NCBI RefSeq assembly: GCF_003311635.1 | Contig: NZ_QEXL01000008.1 | Coordinates: 24,824-88,823 of the forward strand | Origin: Novacetimonas cocois | GTDB taxonomy: Bacteria > Pseudomonadota > Alphaproteobacteria > Acetobacterales > Acetobacteraceae | Reading direction: 5' to 3' | Length of the DNA: 64,000 nucleotides | Shown: positions 28,351 through 37,222 of the stretch, piece after piece | Layout of the letters: every line of letters begins with the position of its first letter | Numbering within the stretch: the first letter of the stretch is position 1 | The notes under the pieces: generated by a model | Databases searched by the model: none | What the model was told of the DNA's origin: nothing | Seen by the model: only the letters and a program-made list of their open reading frames with translations | Translations under genes and position numbers: made by a program

Positions 28351-29283
28351 ATGCGAGGATATGATCTTGACCTGCTGCGCTATCTTCAGGTGCTGATCGA
28401 AGAAGAAAGCGTTTCAGCCGCGGCGCGGCGCCTGAAGGTGAGCGAACCTGCGATGAGCCGGCATCTTGCCAAGCTGCGGGTCGTTTTTTCCGATCCCATC
28501 CTTGTGCAGTCCGGACGCCGGATGATGGCATCATCCTTTGCCACCGGCATCCTTGATCGTGTGCAGAACGTGGTCCGGGCGGCCGACAGCCTGGTGGAGA
28601 CCCAGCTTCTGGCCGATCTGGCCAACATGGCCCCCACGTTTACCATCCGTGCCAATGACCTGATCGTGGCCGCGCTGGGGCTGCCACTGCTGCATGCCTT
28701 GCGGCGGGAATGTCCGAAATGCGAGATCCTGTTCGCGCCGGAGGTGGATGACCCGGCGTCGGATCCGCTGCGTCATAACAGCGTTGACCTGTATATCGGG
28801 GCGACAGGCGTCATGAAGCCGGAAATCCGCCGACAGACGCTGTTCCGTCATCAGATGTTCGGGCTTGTGCGGAAAGGACACCCCATCCTTGCCGAACCCA
28901 TCACGCCGCAGAGCATGGTGCTTTACGATTATATCAGTGTTTCACGACGCGGGAGGGCCCGTGGTCCCATCGACTGGGTCCTGCGGGATCATTACGGACT
29001 GACCCGTCGTATCGTGATGGTGGTGCCAAACTATCACGCCATGGTCGAAAGCATGCGGCATACGGACCTGATCCTGACGGTGCCCGACCTTGTGCTGCAA
29101 CATATTTCAATGGATCGGCTGGGGCTGGCTTCCTTCGCATTTCCGCTGTCCCTGCCGTATGTCGAGGCATTTCAGGCATGGCACCCCCGTCGCGACACGG
29201 ACCCGGTTCACCGGTGGCTGAGGGAGACCCTGTTCCGTGTTGCACGCCAGCTCTTCCAGAGCTCCGGTGGGGGGAAGGCCTGA
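28351..29283 (+). CDS. LysR-family regulator, divergent from the EmrB-type efflux operon
   Basis: About 310 residues from ATG 28351, where the family N-terminus begins (GYDLDLLRYLQVLIEEESVSAAARRLKVSEPAMSRHLAKLRVVFSDPILVQSGRRMMAS). The rest is the periplasmic-binding-like co-inducer domain. The helix-turn-helix is of the NodD/NahR-like subgroup (DLNLL, LxVSxPAMSRxLxxLR). Divergence from the efflux operon with a 120-base gap is the classical LysR arrangement, so it probably activates the pump in response to a substrate. The longer open frame to 28309 has no family similarity. Confidence 0.9.
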   Translation: MRGYDLDLLRYLQVLIEEESVSAAARRLKVSEPAMSRHLAKLRVVFSDPILVQSGRRMMASSFATGILDRVQNVVRAADSLVETQLLADLANMAPTFTIRANDLIVAALGLPLLHALRRECPKCEILFAPEVDDPASDPLRHNSVDLYIGATGVMKPEIRRQTLFRHQMFGLVRKGHPILAEPITPQSMVLYDYISVSRRGRARGPIDWVLRDHYGLTRRIVMVVPNYHAMVESMRHTDLILTVPDLVLQHISMDRLGLASFAFPLSLPYVEAFQAWHPRRDTDPVHRWLRETLFRVARQLFQSSGGGKA

Positions 29284-29299
29284 CCCGGAAGCCCAGTCA

Positions 29300-29560
29300 G
29301 AGGGCCGATGTCATCAAGGCAGAACCTTTTTGCTGAATGAAGTCGATCCCAAAATCTGTATTGCCGACATCGCTTGTGACGCCGACCAGATATCCCGAAG
29401 ATATGACCGTCATCATAGGCCAGTCCGACTGCCGTCGTGAATTTCGGGCTCTGCACCGCGATTTTCCCGGCTGTTGGCAGATATATCTGTTGGCCTGCTG
29501 TGTTGATGGCGGCGAAATTGTCCGGCAAGGATGCTCTCCGTTGTGCATCATGATTTCCCT
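29300..29560 (-). pseudogene. C-terminal remnant of a broken TonB-dependent receptor
   Basis: On the minus strand one frame reads DNFAAINTAGQQIYLP then TAGKIAVQSPKFTTAVGLAYDDG, the pattern found just before the last barrel strands of certain TonB receptors. It would follow directly on the interrupted receptor fragment at 31345-31959, which ends YLHAMMDSN. The remaining C-terminus is scrambled over two frames. The two halves are separated by the small integrative element at 29646-31282. Confidence 0.5.
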
Positions 29561-29645
29561 GAAAGGCGCGGAATCTCAACAATGTGCACCGGCTTGTGTT
29601 CTTGCCTGTCCCTTGATGATGTTACAAATCTCATGCTGTAAGGCA

Positions 29646-29660
29646 GGTACCAAGATGGGT
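29646..29660 (+). repeat. Probable attachment-site repeat, left copy
   Basis: GGTACCAAGATGGGT lies 8 bases upstream of the integrase start and recurs with one mismatch at 31268-31282. The pair brackets an integrase fragment, an IS fragment and an AT-rich gene, as expected for attL/attR of an integrated element. Confidence 0.6.
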
Positions 29661-29667
29661 AGAGAAT

Positions 29668-29949
29668 ATGAGCAGATTGTCACCTCAACAGCTATCAGCC
29701 CGCCGTGTGGCGCCCCTCAAGAATGGTGTCATCTCTGATGGGGGCAACCTCTGGCTTGTTGCCCGGCACCCGTCGAAGGTCTGGATCTTTCGCTACACCA
29801 GCCCGGTTTCAGGCAAACGTAGGGAGATGGGGCTGGGATCAGCTCACACCCTCAGCCTGGCCGATGCCCGCCGTCACGCGGCAGAGGCCCGCAATCTGTT
29901 GATCGAGCGCATAGACCCGCTAGGCTCAGGACCTATTGATTTGAGGTGA
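29668..29949 (+). pseudogene. Truncated tyrosine integrase (N-terminal arm-binding domain only)
   Basis: 93 codons. The first about 85 residues match the DUF4102/P4-type integrase N-terminal arm-binding domain: LSARRVAPLKNGVISDGGNLWLVARHPSKVWIFRYTSPVSGKRREMGLGSAHTLSLADARRHAAEARNLL, split here as GGNLWLVARHPSKVW and KRREMGLGSAHTLSLADAR. The family continues for 300 more residues with the core-binding and catalytic (R-H-R-Y) domains, which are absent. The frame breaks at about 29922, where the IS5-type sequence begins, so the insertion of the IS destroyed the integrase. Its start lies 8 bases after the left attachment-like repeat. Confidence 0.75.
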
Positions 29950-30472
29950 GAAATCTGATTCAGGCTCTGTGAGGAGACTGAAGATGAGTGATCTGTATTG
30001 GCTGACGGACGAGCAGATGGAGCGTCTTCGGCCTTTCTTTCCCAAGAGCCACGGCAGGCCTCGTGTTGATGACCGTCACGTGCTGAGCGGCATCATCTTC
30101 GTTAATCGGAACGGTCTGCGCTGGCGCGATGCGCCCCGGGAATACGGTCCACACAAGACACTCTACAACCGCTGGAAGCGCTGGAGTGCGATGGGGATCT
30201 TCGCCCGGATGATGGACGGTCTGGCTGCCGGAAAGGCAGGGCCCCAGACCATCATGATTGATGCGACCTATCTCAAGGCACATCGTACGGCTTCGAGCCT
30301 GCGACTCAAAAAGGGGATCCAGGTCGCCTGATCGGTCGCACAAAAGGCGGTATGAATACGAAGCTGCATGCCATCACCGATCAGAACGGATGGCCGCTGA
30401 GCTTCTTCATGACGGCGGGGCAGATCAGTGATTATACAGGTGCAGCAGCCCTTCACGATACGAGATAGAAGT
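29922..30472 (+). mobile_element. IS5-family (IS427-like) insertion sequence, 3' part deleted
   Basis: It begins in the integrase gene at about GGCTCAGGACCTATTGAT. The first transposase frame (ATG 29984 to 30331) reads LYWLTDEQMERLRPFFPKS, FVNRNGLRWRDAPREYGPHKTLYNRWKRW, MIDATYLKAHRTASSLRLKKG, typical of the IS5 DUF4096/DDE transposase with the first catalytic Asp in MIDAT. The second frame continues RTKGGMNTKLHAITDQNGWPL and SDYTGAAAL, then stops at about 30470. The rest of the transposase and the right inverted repeat are missing, so the element cannot move by itself. Confidence 0.78.
29984..30331 (+). CDS. IS5-family transposase, first frame (OrfA)
   Basis: About 115 residues carrying the DUF4096 helix-turn-helix domain and the start of the DDE domain (MIDATYLKAH). 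In complete relatives, OrfB is reached by a frameshift near the end of this frame; the OrfB portion that follows (30340-30470) is cut after some 45 codons. It is therefore non-functional for transposition. Confidence 0.72.
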   Translation: MSDLYWLTDEQMERLRPFFPKSHGRPRVDDRHVLSGIIFVNRNGLRWRDAPREYGPHKTLYNRWKRWSAMGIFARMMDGLAAGKAGPQTIMIDATYLKAHRTASSLRLKKGIQVA

Positions 30473-30545
30473 TCATTTCACGGCGTGCCTAGACCACCCT
30501 CATCATGTTATTTGCATGCGTAAATAGCGCCACAGGTTACAAAAT

Positions 30546-31247
30546 ATGAGCATCTCAACACCGATCGGTTTAAGGCTAAAAAATACCTTAGATGCGGAAT
30601 ACCAGCATATGCAAAATACCTGGTTCTTCAAATGGCAGCGCATAGGAGGCGCTACGCCTGTCGAAATTGAGGGATTTGATGGTAGAATGATCCGTTATGC
30701 AGGTGTCGAATTCAGGGGATCAGCGCAAACCGTTTATTGGAGCACTATTCAGCGTTACGCGAAGAAAAAGGTTCAAGAGCTATTTGATAACCTAGAGCAG
30801 CAATTAAAGCAGTATCCTGTCGAGGTCAGGGCGCAATCTATCTCTGAATCTGAGTCCCTTATTCGGCATTTTATAAACAAAATTCGCAAAACTGCGATCG
30901 AAAATGACCGCATCCTGCGAGGAAATGGCCATCGGTTCCCCAGTCCTTGCGACAAAGGAAGTTGGGTAGGTGCTCAAGACCAAGACATTGAAAATAGATC
31001 GGCCCAAATACGTCATATATATTACGATATTGAAGTATCACGATTGGTAGAAAATATAAAATCCCATGTTGATTTTCTTCCTGCGAGACAAAGCGATCAG
31101 ATACTTATTGCGGTAGGAGAAATGGAAAAAAATCCTTCAAAAATAAAAGAATTTCTGAAGTCCATTCAAACGATAGCCGAGGGCGCTGCAAGTAATGTGG
31201 TTGCCACCTACATACAAGAGTTTCTAAAGCCATTTTTAGGACCATAA
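30546..31247 (+). CDS. Unknown AT-rich gene carried inside the small integrative element
   Basis: A 233-residue protein I do not recognise. It is mostly charged and helical (KKKVQELFDNLEQQLKQYP, ESLIRHFINKIRKTAIENDRIL, GEMEKNPSKIKEFLKSIQTI), with a more hydrophobic C-terminal helix (AASNVVATYIQEFLKPFLG) and no signal peptide. Base composition and codon use are clearly more AT-rich than neighbouring genes, a sign of recent transfer. It is the only intact gene between the two attachment-like repeats (29646 and 31268). Cargo genes of P4-type integrase islands are often phage-defence or stress genes, but nothing in this sequence proves that. Confidence 0.72.
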   Translation: MSISTPIGLRLKNTLDAEYQHMQNTWFFKWQRIGGATPVEIEGFDGRMIRYAGVEFRGSAQTVYWSTIQRYAKKKVQELFDNLEQQLKQYPVEVRAQSISESESLIRHFINKIRKTAIENDRILRGNGHRFPSPCDKGSWVGAQDQDIENRSAQIRHIYYDIEVSRLVENIKSHVDFLPARQSDQILIAVGEMEKNPSKIKEFLKSIQTIAEGAASNVVATYIQEFLKPFLGP

Positions 31248-31267
31248 TAACCATTCGTTTAACGATG

Positions 31268-31282
31268 GGTACCAAGACGGGT
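31268..31282 (+). repeat. Probable attachment-site repeat, right copy
   Basis: GGTACCAAGACGGGT matches the left copy at 29646-29660 in 14 of 15 positions and in the same orientation, 21 bases after the end of the 233-residue gene. Confidence 0.6.
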
Positions 31283-31344
31283 CTATTATGCTAAACTACC
31301 AAAAATTTTTGTAAAACGGCCATTTTTAGAATAAGAATGAGGAG

Positions 31345-31959
31345 AAATTGGAATCCATCATTGCATGCAGGTATTGTGCGGAGACATATGGACTGAAGTA
31401 ATGCCAGGGGCGCAGCCCGAATTCCGCCTGCACGCCACGTGACGTCTTGCCCCCGTAATGCAGGACGCGGGGCAGGAACAGGCTGCTAGGCTGGGGCGAG
31501 GTATATACCTGATTGTTGGTAATGTTATAGTTGAAAAGTGCGACAGAGAAATTGAACAGGCCATAGTGCCGGTATCCTATTTCCTCCTCGATCGAATACT
31601 CGCCCTTAAGTTTTGTGTAGCTGGTAAGCGGAAACGGCGCGATTGGCTGAAAGAACTGACCATATGCCTGTACGGAGGCAGGGGCGCGGAACGCCGTCGT
31701 TCCGTTGACATAGATCTGCTCATGCGGCGTCAGCTTATAGGAAATGGACACCTGCGGCAGCGGCTGTGAATATGTCCCGGTTCCATAATGGACGGCGCCG
31801 GGCGTATTGTTGCCCTGATCGCGGGAGATCATGAGGTATTTGATCCTCGCCAATCGTCAGGCGGTCGTAAAGGAAATGCATTTCATCGGTCAGGTACAGG
31901 CTGTTCATTTGTTGCTGGAAATGCTGATCGACCTCCTCATGCCGGGAACCATTAGTCAT
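31345..31959 (-). pseudogene. Central remnant of a TonB-dependent receptor, frameshifted and truncated at both ends
   Basis: Two overlapping minus-strand frames join into one receptor barrel segment: QQQMNSLYLTDEMHFLYDRL and TIG in the first, then ARIKYLMISRDQGNN, LPQVSISYKLTPHEQIYVNG, EYSIEEEIGYRHYGLFNFSVALFNYNITN and GGKTSRGVQAEFGLRPWHYFSPYVSAQYLHAMMDSN in the second. The frame changes near 31845. The signal peptide and plug domain are missing upstream, where a decayed hairpin repeat (31961-32035) begins. Downstream the reading is broken near 31345, and the missing C-terminal part is recognisable at 29300-29560 beyond the integrative element. Confidence 0.72.
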
Positions 31960-31960
31960 A

Positions 31961-32035
31961 GAGATTTTTCAAAAATACTTAAGAATACGTAGAATTTTTG
32001 AAAAATGTATCACTCAAAAACATTTTGATCATTTA
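31961..32035 (+). repeat. Decayed copy of the double-hairpin repeat (R5)
   Basis: GATTTTTCAAAAATACTT ... GAATTTTTGAAAAATG ... CACTCAAAAACATTTTG has the layout of the right half of the repeat family but with many substitutions. It abuts the truncated 5' end of the receptor pseudogene. Confidence 0.45.
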
Positions 32036-32619
32036 TCAATAAGCTGTTTTCAAGCGGTCTTTTAAACGTCCTGATCGACGGTTTATAAGAAATCGTATTG
32101 ATGAGGCGCTGGCGTTCGACCTGCATGCTGTCTTGTTCATGGCTTCCAATCGCGGAAGCAAACCACGACCGTCATCCCGACAATGCTGCCCACGATGGGG
32201 CAATGACTGCAGATGGCTATGGATCTGCCTTGGCTGCAGCTGTTTACGCGTGCCATTCAGCCCGGGGGATCGTGCCGAGGCCGGATATCGTGTCGCTGCC
32301 ATTTCCTGAAGCATCATGGATGGTCAGCTTGCGGTGATCGGGGGCATGAGGTTTGGCGGAGCCGATTTTCAGATCCTGTGGATGGGGATATGCGGCCATC
32401 ATGGCGTGACAATCCGCATGATTTGTTCAGGAACCGGAAATCCCATGGAAATCAGCATCATGCTCATCAATCCAGCCTCATGCAGGACCATAAATAACTA
32501 TATAAAATAGTTATAAATAAAAAATATCACAAACATGTTGAGAAAATTATTTACCTTTCAAAAATGATAAAATAAAGGACTCTCAAAAGCACACTCATTC
32601 ACGAGGAAAGGAGAGGCGC
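32036..32619. other. Intergenic region upstream of the sulfonate-type ABC genes
   Basis: About 580 bases. I see no convincing gene; several short overlapping frames exist without ribosome sites or family features. The last 120 bases (from about 32490) are strongly AT-rich and probably hold the promoter of the ABC importer genes that begin at 32620. Confidence 0.45.
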
Positions 32620-33459
32620 ATGTCAGGATCTCTCGTTCGGACCACATTCGCGGTAGCGGCCAGGGGAGGCGTGCGTTCCCTGTGGCGTATCAGGCCGGGT
32701 GTCCTGACGCGCTATGCATCTCCTTTCGTGCTTGTGCTCCTCTGGCAGGCGGCCTGTTCAGCAGGATTGCTGTCCTCGCGCCTGATGGCGTCTCCGGCCC
32801 AGATCATGGCAACGGGCTGGTCCCTGACGCGGGATGGCACGCTGCAGACCAATCTTGCAGTGTCGCTGATGCGGGCCGGGTGCGGACTTGCGATCGGGGT
32901 TTTCGCCGGGGTCAGCCTGGGGCTGGTGGCCGGACTGTCTCGCGTGGGGGAGGATATCGTGGATGCCCCCATGCAGATCCTGCGTACTCTGCCGACGCTG
33001 GCGCTGGTGCCGCTTTTCATCCTTTGGTTTGGAATCGGGGAACCCCCAAAGGTCGCCCTTGTGGCGCTGGGGTCGAGTTTTCCCATCTATCTTAACCTTT
33101 ACAAGGGGATCCGTTCCATAGATCCCAGGCTTCTGGAAATGGTGCGTACCCTTGGCCTTTCGCGGGGACAGACAATCCGTGACGTCATCCTTCCCGGGGC
33201 CCTGCCGGATCTGCTGGTGGGGTTGCGGTTTGCCGTGGGGATTTCGTGGCTGATGCTTGTGGTGGCGGAACAGATCAACGCCGAAAGCGGGATCGGCCAC
33301 ATGATGATGGATGCGGAGGACTTTCTCCGCACCGATATCATTCTTCTCGGGCTGGTGATCTATGGCCTGCTCGGCCTTGTCTCTGACCAGATCGTGCGCT
33401 TTCTGGAAAGCATGCTACTGGTCTGGCGCCCGTCCCATCGTGTTGCGAGGGCAGGATGA
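32620..33459 (+). CDS. ssuC: ABC transporter permease, SsuC/TauC type
   Basis: 279 residues, about six transmembrane helices, BPD_transp_1 fold. The cytoplasmic EAA loop is visible as LEMVRTLGLSRGQTIRDVILPGALPDLLVGLRFAVG; LRTLPTLALVPLFILWFGIGEPPK is typical of sulfonate/taurine/nitrate permeases. AAGGAGAGG precedes ATG 32620 by about 5 bases. The stop overlaps the start of the ATPase gene by four bases. It imports aliphatic sulfonates or similar anions together with the ATPase and the binding protein encoded further downstream at 37469. Confidence 0.87.
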   Translation: MSGSLVRTTFAVAARGGVRSLWRIRPGVLTRYASPFVLVLLWQAACSAGLLSSRLMASPAQIMATGWSLTRDGTLQTNLAVSLMRAGCGLAIGVFAGVSLGLVAGLSRVGEDIVDAPMQILRTLPTLALVPLFILWFGIGEPPKVALVALGSSFPIYLNLYKGIRSIDPRLLEMVRTLGLSRGQTIRDVILPGALPDLLVGLRFAVGISWLMLVVAEQINAESGIGHMMMDAEDFLRTDIILLGLVIYGLLGLVSDQIVRFLESMLLVWRPSHRVARAG

Positions 33460-34206
33460 ACAGGATTACGCAGGAGGTGAGGGGGGCAAGGCTTCCATCA
33501 CGCAATGAGGCCGCCGTTATTGTCCAGGGCCTGACCCGCAGGTTCGGGGGCGGGCCTGCCGTGCTCGAACATCTTGATCTTGCCATTGCGCCGGGGGAAT
33601 TCGTGGCGTTGCTGGGGCATAGCGGATCTGGAAAATCGACCCTGCTGCGCACGCTGGCGGGGCTGGATCCGGTAGTCGAAGGGTCCGTCAGCCGCCCGGC
33701 CGAAGTCTCCGTCGTGTTTCAGGAAAGCCGTCTGCTGCCGTGGAAACGGGTCTGGCAGAATATCGTCCTTGGTCAGGCCGGGGCGAATGGGCGTGAACGT
33801 GCCGTGGCCGTGCTGCAGGAAGTGGGGCTTGGGCACCGGGTTGACGCGTGGCCGCTGACCCTTTCGGGGGGGGGAGGCGCAGCGGGCGGCTTTGGCCCGT
33901 GCATTGGTTCGTGAACCCGCGTTCCTGATGCTGGATGAACCTTTTGCCGCGCTGGATGCATTGACCCGACTGAAAATGCAGCGATTGGTATCGGATTTAT
34001 GGGGCCGTCACCGTTGTTCCGTGCTGCTGGTGACGCATGATGTTGACGAAGCCCTGCTGCTGGCGGACCGTGCGGTGGTTCTGGAACGGGGACGTATCCG
34101 TATGGATCTGCCCATCCCGATGGAGCGCCCCCGTCGTCATGCCGATCCCCGGTTCGAGCATTTGCGGACCGTTCTGCTGGGTGCGCTGGGCGTACATGAT
34201 GACTGA
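33456..34206 (+). pseudogene. ssuB: ABC transporter ATPase, SsuB type, with a +1 frameshift in a G9 tract
   Basis: The first frame (33456-33914) carries Walker A (LLGHSGSGKSTLL) and the Q-loop (VVFQESRLLPWKRVWQNI), and reaches PLTLSGG, then runs out of frame to a stop. The second (continuing to 34206) carries ARALVREPAFLMLDEPFAALDALTR (Walker B, D-loop) and VLLVTHDVDEALLLADR (H-loop). The break lies exactly in a run of nine G at 33866-33874, inside the LSGGE signature: with eight G the frame reads LSGGEAQRAALARALV without interruption and gives a normal 249-residue ATPase. So the gene is off by one base; this could be a real mutation, a phase-variable tract or a sequencing error. Confidence 0.85.
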
Positions 34207-34687
34207 TATGGATTTACGGGAAAATCGAAGCCTGTCCGGTATGCGGACCAACCGGCCGAAGCCAGCGATATAGCACGTCCGGTTGGTGAAGAATGCGGGA
34301 CGTTGCGTAATTCGCAGCGGGCTGGGCGCAGGGATGAAGCGGGCAAGGGCTATGCCGCTTATCTTCATGGCCGGATATTGACGATATATCCCGAAGATAT
34401 AGACGCTTTTGCAGCATATCTGCCCTTTGGAGGTATCTTGGTGAATTGCCGCCTTACCTCATGAAAAGTCATGTCATGAGGTGAGCAGGAGGTATCCTCT
34501 GCCATCCGGAAAATTGTCCGATCGTCTGTAAAAACAGGGGGGTGGCGTGTTTTTGTATGCTCATTCAACTAAGTAAAATAGTTTAAAATAATTTCCACAA
34601 ATAATAATTGACTACGCTTGGCGTGAATATATCATTGCAAATGTTGTTATATAATTATACGTCATAATGTAGTTATTTGGGGGCGGT
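34207..34687. other. Intergenic region before the TonB receptor of the sulfonate locus
   Basis: About 480 bases without a supported gene. The right third (about 34565-34680) is very AT-rich, unlike the surrounding DNA, and probably contains the promoter of the receptor gene at 34688. No double-hairpin repeat is present. Confidence 0.45.
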
Positions 34688-37222
34688 ATGAGTAGCTCAA
34701 AAGCTCGATCGTTGCGACTTCACGCTGGGCTTTCGTCCAGGGAATCTCTGAATCGAGGCCTGCTTTTCTGCTGCGTTCTGACCGCCACCTTCTCATCTCA
34801 GGAAGGAAAGGCCGCAGCCACGCAGGGAAATTCGTCTCTTCCCTTTAAAAATGGCCACGCGCGCGTGGCTTCGCCTGCTCATGCACAAACGGTGAAACCT
34901 GCGGCCAAAGGGGGGACGTCTCCTATCAGCCAGCCTGAAATCCTGCATGTGCGGGCCAGCGCTTCGTCGGCACGGCGTCAGCTTCTTGCGCGGCAGAACG
35001 ACCCTGTGGCCGTGACGACGATTACGGAAAAGGACCTTCAGACCCACCAGATCACCAATATCCAGCAGGCAACGAAATTGCTGCCTGCGGTTTCCCTGCA
35101 GATCACAAATCCACGCAATACCGCCATTAATGTACGTGGATTGGGAAATTTCAGTTCAAGTGCCCAGGACGGGCTGGAAAATGGCACCGCTGTTTATATC
35201 GACGGTGTCTATCAGGCACGTCCCGGGGCCGTGCTGGGCGATGTCAGCGACCTGATGGGGATAGAGGTTCTCAAGGGGCCTCAGGCGACGCGGGGCGGCG
35301 TGGATAATGATGGCGGTACCATCAACATATCCACGCTGGCACCGTCCTTCAGGCGGCAGTATTCGGTGATCGGGGATTACGGTAGCTATAACACCGCAAA
35401 TATCCGCCTGAGGGCGACCGGCCCCATCGGGAATAGTGATAAGGTAGCGTTCAGCCTGTCGGGATTTTCCATAAACCGCGACGGGTATGTAAAGAACGTA
35501 ACAACCGACCGTTATTATCAGGATTATCATGATCTGGGCGTAAAGGCGCAGATCCTGGCAAAGCCGACGGACCGGCTGACGATACGCCTGATCACGGATT
35601 ATTCGCACCTCAGGGAAAGCTGCTGCGTTACACCCATGTCCACCGCGCTGACGCATTATGCGGACGGGGCGGTCATTGCAGGAAATTACTGGGAACGGGC
35701 TGCATATGCGGGCGCGGAACCCCTGCCCGCGCATGGGGTGCGTGACATGCTGATCAGCGCCCCATCCACCGGCAGCCAGGCAGTCGATCAGGAAACGTAT
35801 GGGGTTTCTCTGAATGTTGGCTACCAGTTTGCCAATCAGTGGAAGCTGGAAAATATTGCGTCATGGCATACATGGTTCTGGTATCCCCATAACGGTTTTT
35901 CGGGCGGTCTTGGTACCATACCCGGCCTGCGGACATTATCGGCGGGCAACAATCAGGTTTATGAACAGCACGCGACCGAAGAACTAAAGATTTCCTCGCC
36001 CACGGGACGGAGGTTCCAGTTTTCTGGTGGAATTTTCTATATGTATGAGGAGGTGCCGGATTATTCCTACTGGTCCATAACGGATCAGGGCGCGAAATAT
36101 TATGGTTATGGATACACTCCGGCGGTCTATAACGCCGGGTTGAACGGGGCGACATTCTCATCCCATGACAATCCGATCACCAACGAAGTGGCTGGGTATG
36201 TCCGAGCCAGCTATGCGATTACATCCCGGATTTCGCTTGAAGGCGGCTTCAGATACTCCTTCGTGACAAAATCCGGAAGTTATGCGTCAAAGATCGTGGG
36301 GTCCCAGTATCCCGCGTTGGCTGCTGCCGTTCTGGGACAGGAAGTTTCCTATCATGCGTTTCATCGTGAACATGAACCCAGCGGGAATCTAAGCCTTCTG
36401 TACCGGGCGGGTGCCGATCATCTTCTTTACGCAACCTACAGTCGCGGCGTACGAAATGGCGGGATTAATCTTGTAAGCCTGAATATTTCACAAGGCGCAA
36501 ATCCCAGCGTCAAGCCCGAGATCGATGACATGTTCGAATTCGGTTCGAAGAATTCGTTCCTGAACAAAAGAATTCTGGTCAATATGGCGGCATTTTGGAA
36601 TAATGTTCATGATTACATTACAAGTGCGTCCTATTATACCTCGACAGGAACCACGATTTCCTACCTGACCAATGCAAAGCATGTGGTGTCGCGTGGACTG
36701 GAACTGGATACCAGGGGCGTCATAATCCCGGGGCTTGAGGGACGGGTATCGGCCTCTTATACCGATGCGTTCTATGCCTCATTCAATAATGCAACGCATC
36801 CACTGGAATCTTCGAACATCAAGGGACTTTACAGCCTGACAGGAAACCAGATTCCCCTGAATTCGAAATGGAATCTTTCGGCGGGTCTGGAATATACCGT
36901 GCCCGTCAGGGATATGAGTCCGTCGGCACGTGGTTTCTGGAGCCACCTTCTGTTTTATGTAGGCGCTGATTATACATATCGCTCTGGTTATTATGCCGAT
37001 GCATCGGAATCCCGCTACACGCGCATTCAGCCCTATGGCCTTCTGGATGGTCATATTGGCATTCGTCCGGAAAGCGGGAAATGGGATCTCAGCTTCTGGG
37101 GACATAACATGCTGGACAAACGGTATTTCGTAACCATGACACCTTTGGCAACCGGGGCGGTCTTTTATGGACAACTGGGCGATCCGGCAATGTTCGGTGG
37201 CGAATTCAGCTACAAGCTGTAG
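34688..37222 (+). CDS. TonB-dependent outer-membrane receptor of the sulfonate-type locus
   Basis: 844 residues with a long N-terminal leader (hydrophobic RGLLFCCVLTATFSS, A-rich region), then the plug: ILHVRASASSARRQLLARQNDPVAVTTITEKDLQTHQI, INVRGLGNFSS, VYIDGVYQARPGAVLGDVSDLMGIEVLKGPQATRGGVDNDGGTINI, and a barrel ending GGEFSYKL. It is of the FecA/CirA-like class often described as siderophore receptors, but its place between the ABC ATPase and the substrate-binding protein of a sulfonate-type importer suggests it brings a sulfonate or sulfate ester across the outer membrane. Start ATG 34688 follows a GGGGGCGG ribosome-like site. Confidence 0.9.
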   Translation: MSSSKARSLRLHAGLSSRESLNRGLLFCCVLTATFSSQEGKAAATQGNSSLPFKNGHARVASPAHAQTVKPAAKGGTSPISQPEILHVRASASSARRQLLARQNDPVAVTTITEKDLQTHQITNIQQATKLLPAVSLQITNPRNTAINVRGLGNFSSSAQDGLENGTAVYIDGVYQARPGAVLGDVSDLMGIEVLKGPQATRGGVDNDGGTINISTLAPSFRRQYSVIGDYGSYNTANIRLRATGPIGNSDKVAFSLSGFSINRDGYVKNVTTDRYYQDYHDLGVKAQILAKPTDRLTIRLITDYSHLRESCCVTPMSTALTHYADGAVIAGNYWERAAYAGAEPLPAHGVRDMLISAPSTGSQAVDQETYGVSLNVGYQFANQWKLENIASWHTWFWYPHNGFSGGLGTIPGLRTLSAGNNQVYEQHATEELKISSPTGRRFQFSGGIFYMYEEVPDYSYWSITDQGAKYYGYGYTPAVYNAGLNGATFSSHDNPITNEVAGYVRASYAITSRISLEGGFRYSFVTKSGSYASKIVGSQYPALAAAVLGQEVSYHAFHREHEPSGNLSLLYRAGADHLLYATYSRGVRNGGINLVSLNISQGANPSVKPEIDDMFEFGSKNSFLNKRILVNMAAFWNNVHDYITSASYYTSTGTTISYLTNAKHVVSRGLELDTRGVIIPGLEGRVSASYTDAFYASFNNATHPLESSNIKGLYSLTGNQIPLNSKWNLSAGLEYTVPVRDMSPSARGFWSHLLFYVGADYTYRSGYYADASESRYTRIQPYGLLDGHIGIRPESGKWDLSFWGHNMLDKRYFVTMTPLATGAVFYGQLGDPAMFGGEFSYKL

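Noticed and set aside
29208..29582. Intact 124-codon minus-strand gene overlapping the end of the LysR gene
   Set aside because: Only the middle part is receptor-like; the rest is antisense to the LysR gene, so it is treated as a receptor remnant rather than a gene.
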